DNA of 64,000 bases, taken from positions 7,659,415 to 7,723,414 of the forward strand of contig NC_079419.1 in NCBI RefSeq assembly GCF_026213295.1, written 5' to 3'. The notes below the pieces were generated by a model. The model was not told where the DNA came from, did no database searches, and saw nothing but the letters and a program-made list of their open reading frames with translations. Shown in pieces: positions 22,606 through 40,029 of the stretch (positions are counted from its first letter, which is position 1; every line of letters starts with the position of its first letter). The position numbers were made by a program, and so were the translations under genes. Origin of the DNA: Gadus chalcogrammus (lineage: Eukaryota > Chordata > Actinopteri > Gadiformes > Gadidae).

Positions 22606-23841
22606 GTTTTTCAAAGCTCCTCTGTTTGTGTTTCCTGCTAACGTCGCCCCTCAGCGGCCGGGAGTCTGCGCATTGTGGATGCGCTGTTTCGAATAATAAA
22701 AGGAAAAAGGAAAAAACGGACGAAACAAATTAAAACATGAATATGCAACAAATGAAAATATTCCTACAATGGATATAAATTAATCAATTTAATAATGTCA
22801 ATCGAAATCCCAGAATCAGTTCATTATGTGTTGTTTTCAGCCGTTGCATATCTATTTGCAGTGAGTGATACACAGGAATGATACATCACTCCATCATTCG
22901 TCCTAACTAGTGAATCATGCTGAACTCGTTTACTGTTTGTAAATTGCAAGCGTCGATTAGCAAGAAGTAATTGGGCGCGCAGAGCCCCATTGGGTTTTAA
23001 AAGGTTCTTCCTGATTGTATCGCAAATGCTTACCAGTGACATCTGGTGGTTAGAAGACATGATGGCGGCTGTTAATTCAATAGTCCAGGACGAAGCTAAA
23101 TGCCACTGCCCCGACACTTTGGGTTAACAGAGGACAACGTGTTAGGATTCACTTGTGAATAAAAAACGATTAGACCTACCTGTATGTTTTATTTAAACCA
23201 TTTTTGCTAGTGCTGAGAAATTTCTGGTACAAGCTCTGACACACTGTGCCGATGCAGATTGCTTTGAGGAAGTTCAAGTGACACGAGCATTGGCGCCTCG
23301 ATGTCCCCCTTAGCAAAAGGTAGGCTAATTAATAACAAGTGACTCAAGCGTAACCAGTGCCACACCTGGGGCGTGGCGTGGCGTGACGTTATCCAAAGTG
23401 CTGCTCGGCGCTTGACTTGTCGGGCTGGACCGTGATAGTTTCACTACGCATTCTGCAACCAGAAGTGATTCCCTTCCCGGAACCGTTCTTGGAATAATTC
23501 ACATTTTTGCTATGAGATAGGTAAATACATTGCTTCATTATTTGCTGTACTCGTAACACAATGACATGTTGATAACAGCGATATTTGTTTCTAATTGTAA
23601 ATGTCAAAAAATGTAGTTGGAGAAGTTTGGCTTACTTTTGCAGCCCTTGCGCCTGGACTTCTGTTCCTACAAACCGAATCGCCCACATTGAGCTCCCTTT
23701 AGAAAATGGATCGCAATTGAATTGTGTCACGTTATTACAAAATATGTAACGGGCAATATTCCGGTTATGGCGTGTATATAGTATATAGCCTACTTTGTTA
23801 AACGTGTTGTCTCTATCTCCCTAGAACTTCAGGCCCGTATA
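22606..23841. promoter_or_regulatory. divergent mrps14/ripk1 intergenic region
   Basis: About 1.2 kb separates the two start codons. It contains two tandem STAT-type sites (separate entry). A pyrimidine-AG (ctccctag) at 23813-23824 just before the ripk1 ATG suggests an upstream non-coding first exon of ripk1. No other gene is seen. Confidence 0.5.
23474..23494. promoter_or_regulatory. ripk1: two tandem GAS (STAT) sites upstream of ripk1
   Basis: TTCCCGGAA at 23474-23482 and TTCTTGGAA at 23486-23494 both match TTCNNNGAA, spaced 12 bp start to start. They lie about 350 bp upstream of the ripk1 ATG. The first overlaps an ETS core (CCGGAA). STAT or interferon control of ripk1 is inference. Confidence 0.4.
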
Positions 23842-29044
<5,203 letters not shown>

Positions 29045-29168
29045 ATGGGAGGGAGATGGCAGCACAAAGGAAAGGGAATTGAATTTACAACCCCTCCAAA
29101 AATCAAAGCCATCTCTTTCCAAGCAAAGTCCTTCCCATTAAGTACTTAAGATATGGTTGTGTCATGGT

Positions 29169-29466
<298 letters not shown>

Positions 29467-29546
29467 TTCAGAGGGATAAAGATGTTCTTTCCTTTCTACA
29501 AGAAAGTCTGGAAGACTTAATTGGGATGGATTCTCTTCCATTTAGT
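29467..29546 (+). pseudogene. decayed duplicate of ripk1 exon 6
   Basis: The block beginning 'agagggataaagatgttc' aligns base for base over about 75 nt with ripk1 exon 6 at 26365-26443 ('agagggttacaagatgttc'). It shares 'cctttctacaag' and 'gaagacttaatt'. The peptide reads GIKMFFPFYKK against GYKMFLPFYKE, then a frame change is needed to reach LEDLIGMDS against LEDLIEKDS. It also keeps a pyrimidine tract and AG in front, as exon 6 does. The splice donor is lost. It looks like a partial tandem duplication whose intronic tract expanded into the microsatellite. Confidence 0.8.
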
Positions 29547-31274
29547 GAATTTTCTCAGCCGTACAGACTGATCAGTTTACAGTTTTGGTGCATACCAACA
29601 CCTCTCACTATAGCCTGATGCTGCAAGTCGAACACAAACTGTTTTTGACACACAATGTAAGAACATAATGTGTTGGTTCTTGGTTTGCAGCAGCGGGCTG
29701 AGGCAAATTCACTCAACAAGTAGAAACGTACTTCCAATATCCTGATGAGAGAAAATCTAAAATTCTCCAATAGTTAGATGTTTACTGTTTTTGGGGGGTT
29801 CAACTGTATATCTGGCATTTACCCGGGCGAGATGGATGTATTTGAGCCAAAAACCTGAACCATAACATGAAACATAATAATGATTTTATTTAGTGTCGAA
29901 GGCATAGTGAATCAAGTTGTGTCATCATCATTAATAATAACATTTGAAAATGTACCGGGTATTCTTATGAATGTGAATTATGTTGAAATGTGCAATTTTC
30001 TTATATACTATTATATGTATACATTTCTTTCAACTGTTCCACTACAATAAGATGTAGAACAATAAATATGCTTCCTGTGCAAATGTATGCAATTAGCAAG
30101 CTGGTTGCTAATGGCTCCTGTGCTATCACCCTATAGTATAAAGGCAAGACTATTTGTTATCTTGTAAAGGTATTTTTAAATGATAAGTTTGACCAGTGCT
30201 TTCAATGGTCAGCTCACTGTAATGGGTTTGTGTGAGTATGTATGTGGGAGTAAGGACAACGAAGTTGCATATCACTAATGCTGATTCATTTTCCAAATAT
30301 AAATTTCAAATAAAATAAAAAGTTTTGTGTAATATGTTTAATTTAGGCAAGAACAATAACTATCTGTTGGAATGACTATTTTGTGATTTCAAAATAACTC
30401 ATTTTATTAACTAAGTATTCGATTTAATATTCATATTTTTTACTTATTAGTCTTTTTTTTTTTCTGATTGGTCCTTCTTAATAAGAATTATAAGACCACA
30501 GTATCGGGATTAGCATTCATGTCTGATAATAGTAGCCTACTATTTCCCATTTCCAATTTAATAATTTCATTAAAACACGCAGCAGCTTCCTGCAGTTTGG
30601 TTGGACAGTGAGGGTTGAATTATCGACTAATTCTAAGCCTTGTGGAACATGGCCAGAAACAAGGACAGTTTGTCAATGAATGCATGGTAGTCACGCATAG
30701 GTGAGTCTTAGGACCACCATGGGTGTTGGGTAAGGAAAACAAAGAGTATGTAGGCCTACTTCAGACATGTCAGCCGTGCTGCCACCTCTCACATATGGAT
30801 AATGTGTATGGACGAACAGTTTATGGTTCATCATTTCGATTTGCTGGTGGTACTTCACAGCTGCAGAATCACTTTGCTCATTCTCATATTGAGCTGCAAA
30901 TAAATAAATAAATATAGACTGAGCACCACACAAAAACATCCACATAACATAAGAAACATTATGTACGTTCCATCTGTGTATAACGTTGCTAAGTGTAAAC
31001 AATAACTTTTCAAGTACATCAGAAGTACATCAAAGTGTAACACCTTTAGTAAAAAAAATAAGTTTGGTTGTATTTGAGGCATGTATCTTCCCTTTGAGAA
31101 CAGGATGTGGCTACCTGACTGCAGAGTGTGACGACAGAGACAGGGAAATAAAAGCATAACCACAGCCACAACTCTAGTTTACTAGGAAAGTACGAAGGGT
31201 TTATAAGCTAACACAATGTATTTCCAGAGAACATCTGGAGGCCAAAACATTTTCATTGCATTATTTTTACTCAA

Positions 31275-31280
31275 TTTATT
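31275..31280 (-). terminator. candidate opsin poly(A) signal
   Basis: AATAAA on the minus strand about 345 nt past the opsin stop codon. Confidence 0.4.
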
Positions 31281-31621
31281 AGAATTGGCTTGAATTGAAT
31301 TGGCACATTTCTTTGAAGCTGTTGAAGCTTCGTTAGAAAAAAGTGGTATCTATAATTGGATGAAATTGTACATGACTACATTAATTTGACATAGTTTCAG
31401 TTGAGCACTTTGAACGGTCAGTCCCTATATCAGTTAGAAAAAAATAATAAAAATGACAGGATAATCTCCTGCCAGAATATACTACAGAATCTTATTGAAC
31501 TACATTCCTGAATAGGATTCCTGAAAACTGCATACATTGAAATGCACAGCATTGTGAATATCAACGTCAATACTTATTCGCTGTAAACAATAACCTATAC
31601 AAAGGAGAACATAAAAACGGT

Positions 31622-34600
31622 TTAAGGCCAAGCTTCTATCGCGTGCCCCGGCATCATCTCCAGGTTGATGTGGAGGTTCTCAATGTCTGAAGTCCTTTTC
31701 TCCGCCACAGTGGTCGGCACACAGTTCACCTGAGAAAAACGCAGCGTCCCCCGCTCGTTATTCCTCTTAGAATCCGACACGGACGGGCATTCACAGGACT
31801 TGTGACCCTGGGGGCCGGGGTGACAGACCCGACACCGGTGCCGGTAGTGCCGGAAGCACTCGAAGGCGTCGCCGCGTTTATCGCTGCGGGACCTGGTACC
31901 GAGTGTTTTCCGCGAGGATGGGGACGAGCTGCCCTCCGTGTCGGTGGAAAACTGGTGTGTCTGTTGGACGGAGCGTGGGCCGGCCGCCAACGCTTGAGGG
32001 GCGGGGCGGGGCGGCGGCGGCGGCGGGGGCTGGAACGCACGGCTCAGGCAGGAACACCACAGGAAGCCCAGCTCCCGGCATAGGACCCGGCGGAAGTTGG
32101 GCCTCAGCATCAGGTAGATGGCCGGGTTGTAGATGGTGGAGGACTTGGCCAGCATGGCGGGCAAGGCGAAGGCCAGGGGCGGGATGGCGTCCACGTGTCC
32201 AAAGGCGGCCCACATGGACACGATGGCGTATGGGCTCCAGGCTGCGAAGAACCCCATGCAGATGGCCACACTCAGCTACAGGGAGGAGGAGGAGGAGGAG
32301 GAGGAGGAGGAGGAGGAGGAGGAGGAGGAGGAGGAGGAAGACGAAGACGAAGAAGAGTTTTGAAGCGGTAGGGAAGAGAAGAGCAGAATAGAGTACAATT
32401 TTTTAAAATTAGGGTTGGGTTGGGTTATTTTTTGGGGTATTAAGCTGGGTTACCATTTTAGCACTTTTTACCTGGACCTCTGGAAGTTAACAACTTGGAG
32501 AGGATTGCAGCCAGGATTGAAGCCATAACAGTGACCCGTCAGTGATATTAGACTGAGACTTGGCATAACGACGGCCGTAACAGTAGCCGGAAGTTAATTT
32601 TTGTGTTCATTACATAATGAAAATGTGTACATAATGGTCCTCATGCGAGATACTACACGCCTGTTATTTCACACAATAGCAGAGATGCTACAATAGCAAG
32701 CAAGATTTGAATATGTAGACAAAATAAGACTTTAGTGTGAAGACATGCGAAGCTGTAGCCAATATTCATACAGATTGCAGCATGAATCAAAGAGTGTTTT
32801 ACTACTACTAAATAATAAATATACTGCATGACATAAATTTTGTGTCATCAGAAGAATGTTAATGTTTTGTTCATCTATAATGACACAATTATTATCATTT
32901 TCAAGGGTCAGGTTTGAAAGTAGGAAGCAAATAGTAAAAAGGATTCCTACCGAGGGGGCAGCCGTACAATTGAACCATACTAGTGCTAGTATAATCTCAA
33001 ATCATATTCATTATATCTCTCAAGAATCAGATGGTATGACATGGTATTCAAAATGTCCATGTGTGTTCCCTTCATAGGAAAAGGAAAAAGAATCAACGCT
33101 TTTCGGTGATGATGGATCGGAAGTCGAGAGTCAAGTGCAAATTGAGCAAAGTAGTAGTCACAGTTATAACAGTAGCCATCATAATCAATGCCTTGTGGTG
33201 TTCTCCACTGTGAATAACACAGGAAAACATGAATGAGAATTCCATTTCTGTAGGGTGGTTTTCGGGTTGTTTCCATGGGAACACGTCCTCCATGTGAGCC
33301 ACTCTGAGTAACAGCCTCTCCCTTCACGCTGGGAGTCCCTCAATGCAGGCTTAAATGCTTTAGGCACTCCTTTGTCCACGTGTCCATCAAAGCCAAGCCG
33401 AGGCCATCCCTGTAACCCTTTAAACAGATTTTAACTACACGACGTGTACACTTTGTGATGACCTTATGCTGATGAGGCTGCCTTACCCTTAAAGGGACAC
33501 TGTGTAACATTTTAAGTCATTTATTACCTCAAATCAACGTATTCATTCATAAATAAGTCCTCATTGGTGTAAAATTATCTCTGCCAAAAATCGCACTTAT
33601 CCTCCTGAGCGAAGAATAATTAATATGTAGTTACATAGGACGGGTATGCTTCATGGAGGCTTCCATGTTCTTCCGGCCTATGAACTGCCGAGAGGGACAA
33701 AGAGCACTACGTGGTACAGGAAATGCAAACGCGTTTTCACTCTGAGCCAGCGTGAATGATGACTAATAATTCACTATCTTGCTCGAGGAGTAATTACTCA
33801 TGCATCATTAGCTTACACTAATGATTCACTGCAGTTTGAAATTTGTTTGAAATAACGAACCTCATCATCACTCGAATGACTCGATGAGGTAGTATTGGAT
33901 GTCATGACACAGCTTCTTGGCACATACTGCCCACCGTAGTTTTTGAACAAGCGAGCACTATTAGTTTGAATGCAATATACAATTGTACCACTAGATGGGA
34001 GTAATTTTTACACAGTGTCCCTTTAAAGCACGTGTAATGCACATCATCATGATGACTACAGGTGTGTTGGACGATGGGCAGAGTGCAATGTGTTGGTAGA
34101 TGGCAGTCTGGGCGCGTACTGGATGGGTACATGTGAATGGTTGACTGTGTATGTACTATATGTTTGCAATGTGTTATTTGGATTTTAACTGCCGAAACAG
34201 ACCCTGTATGAATCCAAGAGAAACTTCCCCCGGGACAAGTATTGTTTAATCAAATCAACCTTTAGCGATGAGCATTCATGTAGCAGCCGGTAACAGCAGC
34301 CGGTAACAGGCTAACAGCCATGATGCAACACCAGCTCCTGCTGCTTTCTTCTCCCCAGGTATTCCAAGAACGGGAGATTATGGCTCTCAGTGAGAAGCTG
34401 CTTCCATTTTGGGTTTTCATTCAGTCCTTCGTCCATTTCAAATGATGGAATGAGGAGGAGTAGGGATGCTACAGAGAGAGCTCTAGCCTCTCTGGAGACA
34501 CAATATTTACTTTTGATATTAAAAAGAAATCCCTAGGCATTACGAAAGGACGTTTATGATACTTCCTGCTCGACTGTAACACAGATTTGATTCCTTCCAG

Positions 34601-37600
34601 CTCTAAAAGCCACTTATTTCTTGTGTATTGGCAGTGAATCATAAAGACATCCATTTATCGATAATCAATAAAAACATGGAAATAATAGGATTTTAACCAT
34701 AGTGACACCAGCCCGGAGGTCAGGCTTACCCTAAAGAGGAGTCATCCAGTAATGAGAAGCACTGCTCGAACGATAGGTTTGACGAAAGAATGAAAGTTGT
34801 ATTACAGATTTGATGATTTGCATTGTTGCAATTGTTGCAAATTGTTGCAATTGTTGAACCTAAAACAGACCACAACTCTGAAGTCCAAAGCATGCAGCCC
34901 TTACGCCCCGTGCCCACTACCTCCGTCAGTTGTCTGTTGCCCATTGACTTTGAATGGGGACGGTCGCGCAATGCATTGTGGATCCGTCCGTTGACTTGGA
35001 GCGTTCGCCACCGTCAGAAAGTGCGACTCGGGCTCTGACGATACTGGAAAGGGGGAAAGCGGGTCTTCTTGCCTCGCAACAAGCAGGAAGAAGCGGGAAG
35101 AACCCGGCGAAGCGATTTGATTGGCTGACGGTTGCCTCTGCAAAGACTACTCCCCCATCCGTCAGCCACGCCTTCCCACGTCCGTTGACTGACGGTGCAG
35201 TGGGCACGAGGCGTTACACAGTGTAACTCGTCCTACGTAAGGGCTACATGCGTGTAAGGGCTGCATGCTTTGGACTTCAGAGTTGTTGTCTGTTTTAGGT
35301 TCAACAATTGGGACCGATTTCATTCTTTGGCTCACTTCAAACGGATCTCTATTAAGTATTTTTTGGATGCAAACATTCAATGGCGTTATTTCTCGTCCAA
35401 GATAGAAGAGCGTTTCGCTGTGTTAATAATGATACGATTCTCTTTCTCCCTACACGCTCACATTGTACACGTCCGTCGATCGATCTCGATGACTTTGCAT
35501 GGTGCGCTATCAAAATGCATTGTGGGTCAATCCGTTCTGTTGGCTCCGTTGCTTGCTTCAAAAAGTTGACTTTTCAGGCAGCGACGGATCCGTCGGCCAA
35601 TCAGATCGCGTTACCCCTTGTTCACACTACCTCCGTCCGTCGACGGTTCTCATTGACTTTGAGTGGGGCGCTCGCGAAATGCATTGTGGGTCCATCCGTT
35701 ATGTCGGCTCCACGGCCTGAGTCAAAAAGTGGAGAAATTTTAAACTTTTCAGGCAGCGACGGACCCGACTGCGTTATGCAAATATACGCAAGGACACTGT
35801 CCAATGAAATCGCCTTTGTAATACAACCCGGAAGAACACATGGATACGTCAAATAGCCCCCATCCGTCGACGGACGGACGCATGTAGTGTGAACAAGGCG
35901 ATACCCATACGTCAGGCACGCCCTCCGTCATCCATCGACGGACATGTACAATGTGAACGCGGTGTCATTTGCGTCACACTGCATCACTATCAACCAAAAT
36001 TCCTCGCTCCATCCATTTTCCTTTCATCATCCCTATTAAAAAACTCATGTTTCCGGTGTCGTCGACTCGTCGTTCACTCACCTTGACTATCACCGCCTGC
36101 AGGCTGCTCATGTGGGGGCTGGGCCGGGAGTGCCGCTCCATGGTCCGCTGGGAGGCCCGCAGCCGGGCCATGATGGACCAGTAGGACGTCACGATGGCGC
36201 AGCACGGCAGGATGTAGCAGAAGAGGAAGAGCGCCACGGTGTAGGAGCGCGCCTGCGTGTGCTGGTTGGAGCGGCGCCAGTCGATGCAGCAGGCCGTGCC
36301 GTAGGGCTCGGGGCCGTACTCGCCCCAGCGCGCCAGCGGGGCCGAGGCGAACAGCAGGGCGTACGCCCAGGCGCAGCCCATGAGCCCGCGGCCGTGCCAG
36401 GAGTTGAACCGGTTCCCTACGGAGACAATGTGACGGTATCGTTTGCCTCACAAGCAGAACTGCCTCAAGTCATATTTTGGCCAAGTTGTGATGCCTGCCT
36501 AACTCTACTCTGCTAAACTGCTGATTCACAATGCCTCATTGGTTCACCCTAAGCCAATCAGGGTGCTTTTAACTTTCGATTCATTCATTTATTTGACTGA
36601 GCAATTTTTGACGCTGAATACAAGATGAACCTTAAAGGTGACATATTATTCCACCAGGTTTGCCCACTTGTGATGTCAGAGGAGGCAGTTTCCAAAACGG
36701 CTTGGAATGGCTAATCACACTCATGAGCCCTCACACCTGGTGGCATAATATGTCACCTTTAAAATATGACTTAGGCACTTATCTGTATTATAATTTGCGT
36801 GATCAGTGCATCACCGGACAGTGCGTTCTACACTGTCCGGCAATTTGCCCCTTGCTGCTCAAGGACGGTCCTGCAGTCTTTCCCCCCTCACATTCTGGTC
36901 AGGGGGAATGGCAGAGCCCGCTCTACCAACGATAGCTCCGGCGGAAGTTCAGCTACGGCGTCTTTGAAGAGTATGCTTACCGTAGAGAGGATGGCACACT
37001 TTCACAAAGCACACCATGCTCAGCAAGGTGAGCGTGGTCAGACTGCAGATCCCGAACAACATGCCGCAGAAGGCGTACAGGTAGCACACGGTCTTCCCGT
37101 ACAGCCACCTGGGGGGTGGGGGGGCCGGAGCGTCAGGAGAAGAGAAAAGGAAAGAGAGGGAAAAAAGAAAGGGAACGATGGGGAAGTGGAATTGAATGTG
37201 GAGGGGGGAGGGGGGGGGGGGTGACACCGTTGAGAACACAATGAATGTAAGGCCCCATTCTTGTGGATAACAATTTTAGCATTGCGAACGTGCCCAACAA
37301 CATTTGTCCTTTTTATTGTCAATGTGTGCTTGGATCATTCCTTTTTTTGGCGTAACCATCTTTTTTATCCCCTCAACAATGTCCCCGTCAAGGAAAGAAA
37401 GACCCTTATAAAATGCAGGAAACAAACAAACAGACTGTGTGGCGGCGGCACCTGTGATATAGGCTGGACGAGATGGCCATGGGGTACAGAGAGAGGGTCA
37501 GGCCCAGGTCGCTGACAGCCAGGTTCACAATGAAGTACTCAGGAGGCTTCAGCAGGTGCTTTTTCTTGTAGGAGACGTACAGCAACATGCTGTTGCCAAA

Positions 37601-38890
37601 CAGAGAGCAGACCCCTGGAGTTGGAGATAGAACCCCAACCCCACCCCCCCCACTGGACTGTGAGACATGCCAGCGATGATCAAGGAAAACACGGCACGCA
37701 TGAGCAGGACTACTCAGTGAGAGAGAGCTTTGGAGGTGGGGGGGGGGGGTGTTATCCCTTTGCCGGGAGTGCGATCAATGATTATGGTTTTTTAAAGGGT
37801 GGGGAAACACGTATTGTCTCTGGGGCTAGGCACTCCATCATGCGTGGTCGAAGAGAAGGAAAAACAGACACCGACGGGCCGAATCATGGCCGGAGATAAA
37901 TTCTTGAAGATCCTGCTCTTCAGCCTGGGGATTGGTTTTTTGTTTACCATGAAAACAGGGATAACAAACAAAAAGGTCATTCAACTACAAACAAACCCGA
38001 ATCCAAAGGTTCAGTATTTTAGCTTTATAGGTGAGAAATATCCATCTAATGGAGGAGGGGGATAACATGTGTTGTATAAAGGCCCAAGGGGGGGGCTATT
38101 TAGGGACTTCAACACATACAAAACATATTGTCTTACATTGGCGAGCTTCACCGAAAAAAACAAAGGGTTGTTGAGGCACTACCCTCCAATGCTGCTTTGG
38201 GCCATCCAGGATCAGAAGCTCGCAGCAAACATGTTCCTAGTTCCATAGATACTTTATTGTTGGAAACACATTCATGAGTATCGGCAGAGTAGGGAATGGG
38301 AAACAGACATGTCAGTTGTATGTGTGTAAGTGGTGTAAGTGCATCGCAGATTGCTAAGTGAACATGCAGGCCAACGCTAAGGGACACTCATGCATACAAC
38401 CTTTCACCCTGTGGGGTCTTCATTGTGTCACGCTGTGGTGGGGATGAGCGGTGGGGAGGTAAACCCAACCATGTGTTTTGGGTGTAGGCGGGCCTACATA
38501 TCGCATATTCCCCACCACCCCCGGGGATGGGATGCAAAAACTTACCGAACACAGAGTAGACCACGGCAACGGTTATATCCATGGCGACAGGTATGTTGGA
38601 TATGAACGAGCTGTCATCCTCCAGATGCGAGCCCATCTTAGAGAGAGAAAAACCCAGCGTTTCTCCGGGAAATAAAGACAAGGAGGAAGAGGAGGAGGAG
38701 GAGGTCATGTCTACACACGTCTGATGGATCTCTATTGCCTGGGTGCGGTTGCTGATTCTACTTTCATAGCGGAACGTCAGGTCAGGAAGTGTCAGACAAT
38801 ATTGAGTGACACAAATCAATAGGCATTAACGGTATGTGTATGAGCAGACACCTATAGGTTAAATACAAAGTGAATCAATCATTCTATCAG

Positions 38891-38936
<46 letters not shown>

Positions 38937-39549
38937 TGTGCGTGTGTGCGAGTGAGCGAGTGAGTGAGTGTGTGTGTGTATCCTGTACATTTCACTGTGG
39001 TTGGCAGGTCAGGTTGTTATGAAAACGTTCCTCCAAGATATTCATTGGGAGAAAACTCGACCGATAGAAGTCAGTTAAGGTTTTAACTTTTGAGCATGGT
39101 TTCCTAATTGTTTATTCCATACAAATTGGGCAGATATGGTTATGCTCCACCATTCCACAATACCAACATAACATTATATTCCAAAGTTTGAGAATTAGAA
39201 TTACAAATCAAATTGAAGACTTATCTTTAACGCGTGTGTTGGGGGAAGGTTATGCGCAGGTATACGCGCCGCACAACAACCTAATTATTTAACTATACGT
39301 TATATTTCTACCCTAAGAAAACGACGGATATAATAAAGTGCATACCTTTCGTATTTATGTATTTTTTAAACGAACTGCTGAAACATCAATCTTAAGAAGA
39401 CCTATACATTATCTCCGTGAGTGAGTGCTGCTTTCTAGTCTCGTTAGTAAAAGAAAAGAAAAGGAAAAGGAACAAAATGCATCTTAGTTTCATGAAGGAA
39501 ATAGGCAACATTCGCTCACCATGGAGTGCAGGTCAGGCACCTTGTCCAT
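31622..39549 (-). CDS. OPN5-group (neuropsin-like) non-visual opsin
   Basis: Light-sensing seven-helix receptor. Six coding exons: 39549-39520, 38636-38546, 37614-37452, 37108-36981, 36416-36082, 32275-31622; 466 aa. Helix 7 holds the retinal lysine in AMLAKSSTIYNPAIY, with NPxxY intact. The helix 3 disulfide Cys is present (TVCYLYAF), Tyr occupies the 113 position, and Glu is at the 181 position (EYGPEPYGTACCIDW), so E181 is the probable counterion. TM6 reads FFAAWSPYAIVSMWAAFG, very like OPN5. The usual E/DRY is replaced: LLSMVCFVKVCHPLYG. The tail is long and has a Cys/His-rich patch (CFRHYRHRCRVCHPG). Which member (opn5, opn6, opn7, opn8 or opn9) cannot be settled by eye. Intron 5 (3.8 kb) is full of foldback elements. 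Short exon 1 (M-D-K-V-P...) is the least certain part. Confidence 0.88.
32280..32350. repeat. (GGA)n next to opsin exon 6 acceptor
   Basis: On the transcribed strand this is (TCC)n ending in ctgtag, so the array itself supplies the polypyrimidine tract of the last opsin exon. Confidence 0.95.
33489..34026. mobile_element. TTAA-flanked MITE (piggyBac type) in opsin intron 5
   Basis: Inverted ends AGGGACACTGTGTAA (from 33493) and TTACACAGTGTCCCT (to 34022) are each flanked by TTAA (33489-33492 and 34023-34026). The element is 530 bp with no coding frame. TTAA duplication plus short TIRs is the piggyBac signature. Confidence 0.85.
34849..35309. mobile_element. foldback element copy A in opsin intron 5
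   Basis: Outer arms 34849-34905 and 35246-35309 are inverted copies (share 'gttgaacctaaaacagac' and 'agtccaaagcatgcagccc'). An inner inverted pair (cgtgcccactacctccgtc at 34909 and its complement ending at 35208) encloses a core with 'ttgactttgaatggggac' and 'gcaatgcattgtgg', which recurs in copies B and C. Confidence 0.75.
35455..35962. mobile_element. foldback element copy B, split by copy C
   Basis: Left end gctcacattgtacacgtcc and right end ggacatgtacaatgtgaac are inverted repeats. The body matches copies A and C (aatgcattgtgggtc) and is interrupted by copy C at 35617-35897. Confidence 0.7.
35608..35906. mobile_element. foldback element copy C nested in copy B
   Basis: Inverted ends CTTGTTCACACTAC (35617) and GTAGTGTGAACAAG (to 35897), with subterminal palindromic ccgtcgacgg. 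Flanks are gcgttaccc (35608-35616) and gcgataccc (35898-35906), an 8-of-9 match and hence a probable 9-bp target duplication. No coding frame. Confidence 0.75.
36632..36762. mobile_element. short TTAA MITE in opsin intron 4
   Basis: TTAA (36632-36635), then AGGTGACATATTATTCCACC. The right end is its inverted copy ggtggcataatatgtcacct, then TTAA (36759-36762). The body is 123 bp. A relative lies in mep1b at 58215-58312. Confidence 0.85.
38892..38970. repeat. (GT)n with GAGT tail in opsin intron 1
   Basis: About 45 nt of pure (GT)n followed by degenerate GT and GAGT units. Confidence 0.95.
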
Positions 39550-39821
39550 GTTGGTGAGGGTCTCCGTTGTAGATGTTTATGAAGATCCAAAGTCCCCCAA
39601 AGATGGAACAGCGCCTAAACGCCTTTTTATCTCAGTGTTGCTTCGAATGCATGCAGGCTGCAAGGCACTTGCACGCATCGCCCGAGGTGTCGCGCCAATG
39701 AGCGTTTCTCCTCAGCCAGTCGATGATTAATTAGGAGAATCTCTACTTCCTTCGTGCTCCTGAATGTCGAGCACTGAGCACTGAGCACGGAGCACCGTGC
39801 GATGCTCTCTGATCAAATTGA

Positions 39822-39829
39822 TGACGTCA
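39822..39829. promoter_or_regulatory. CRE upstream of the opsin gene
   Basis: Perfect TGACGTCA about 275 bp upstream of the opsin start codon. An OTX/CRX-like TAATC core (reverse of gatta, about 39724) and TTAATTAG lie between it and the ATG. Confidence 0.35.
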
Positions 39830-39955
39830 GTTACAACTTATCTTCGTACGCCTCCGCCCAGCCCCCCCCCCCTTTCCATCTTCCAATGGTTTTGTTGAGC
39901 TTTTCTAGAACTGCTATTGACGCTGTTTGCTGCTTTAATTGCCAATTTGTGTCTG

Positions 39956-39957
39956 TC

Positions 39958-40022
<65 letters not shown>
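39956..40022. repeat. (GT)n microsatellite upstream of the opsin gene
   Basis: About 60 nt of (GT)n, followed by gcgcgcgtgcgtgag. Confidence 0.95.
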
Positions 40023-40027
<5 letters not shown>

Positions 40028-40029
40028 CG

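Noticed and set aside
31903..32391. 162-codon plus-strand frame
   Set aside because: Antisense to the last opsin exon, ending in the (GGA)n array.
34860..35860. Several 60-160 codon frames on both strands
   Set aside because: They fall inside the foldback elements and have no family resemblance.
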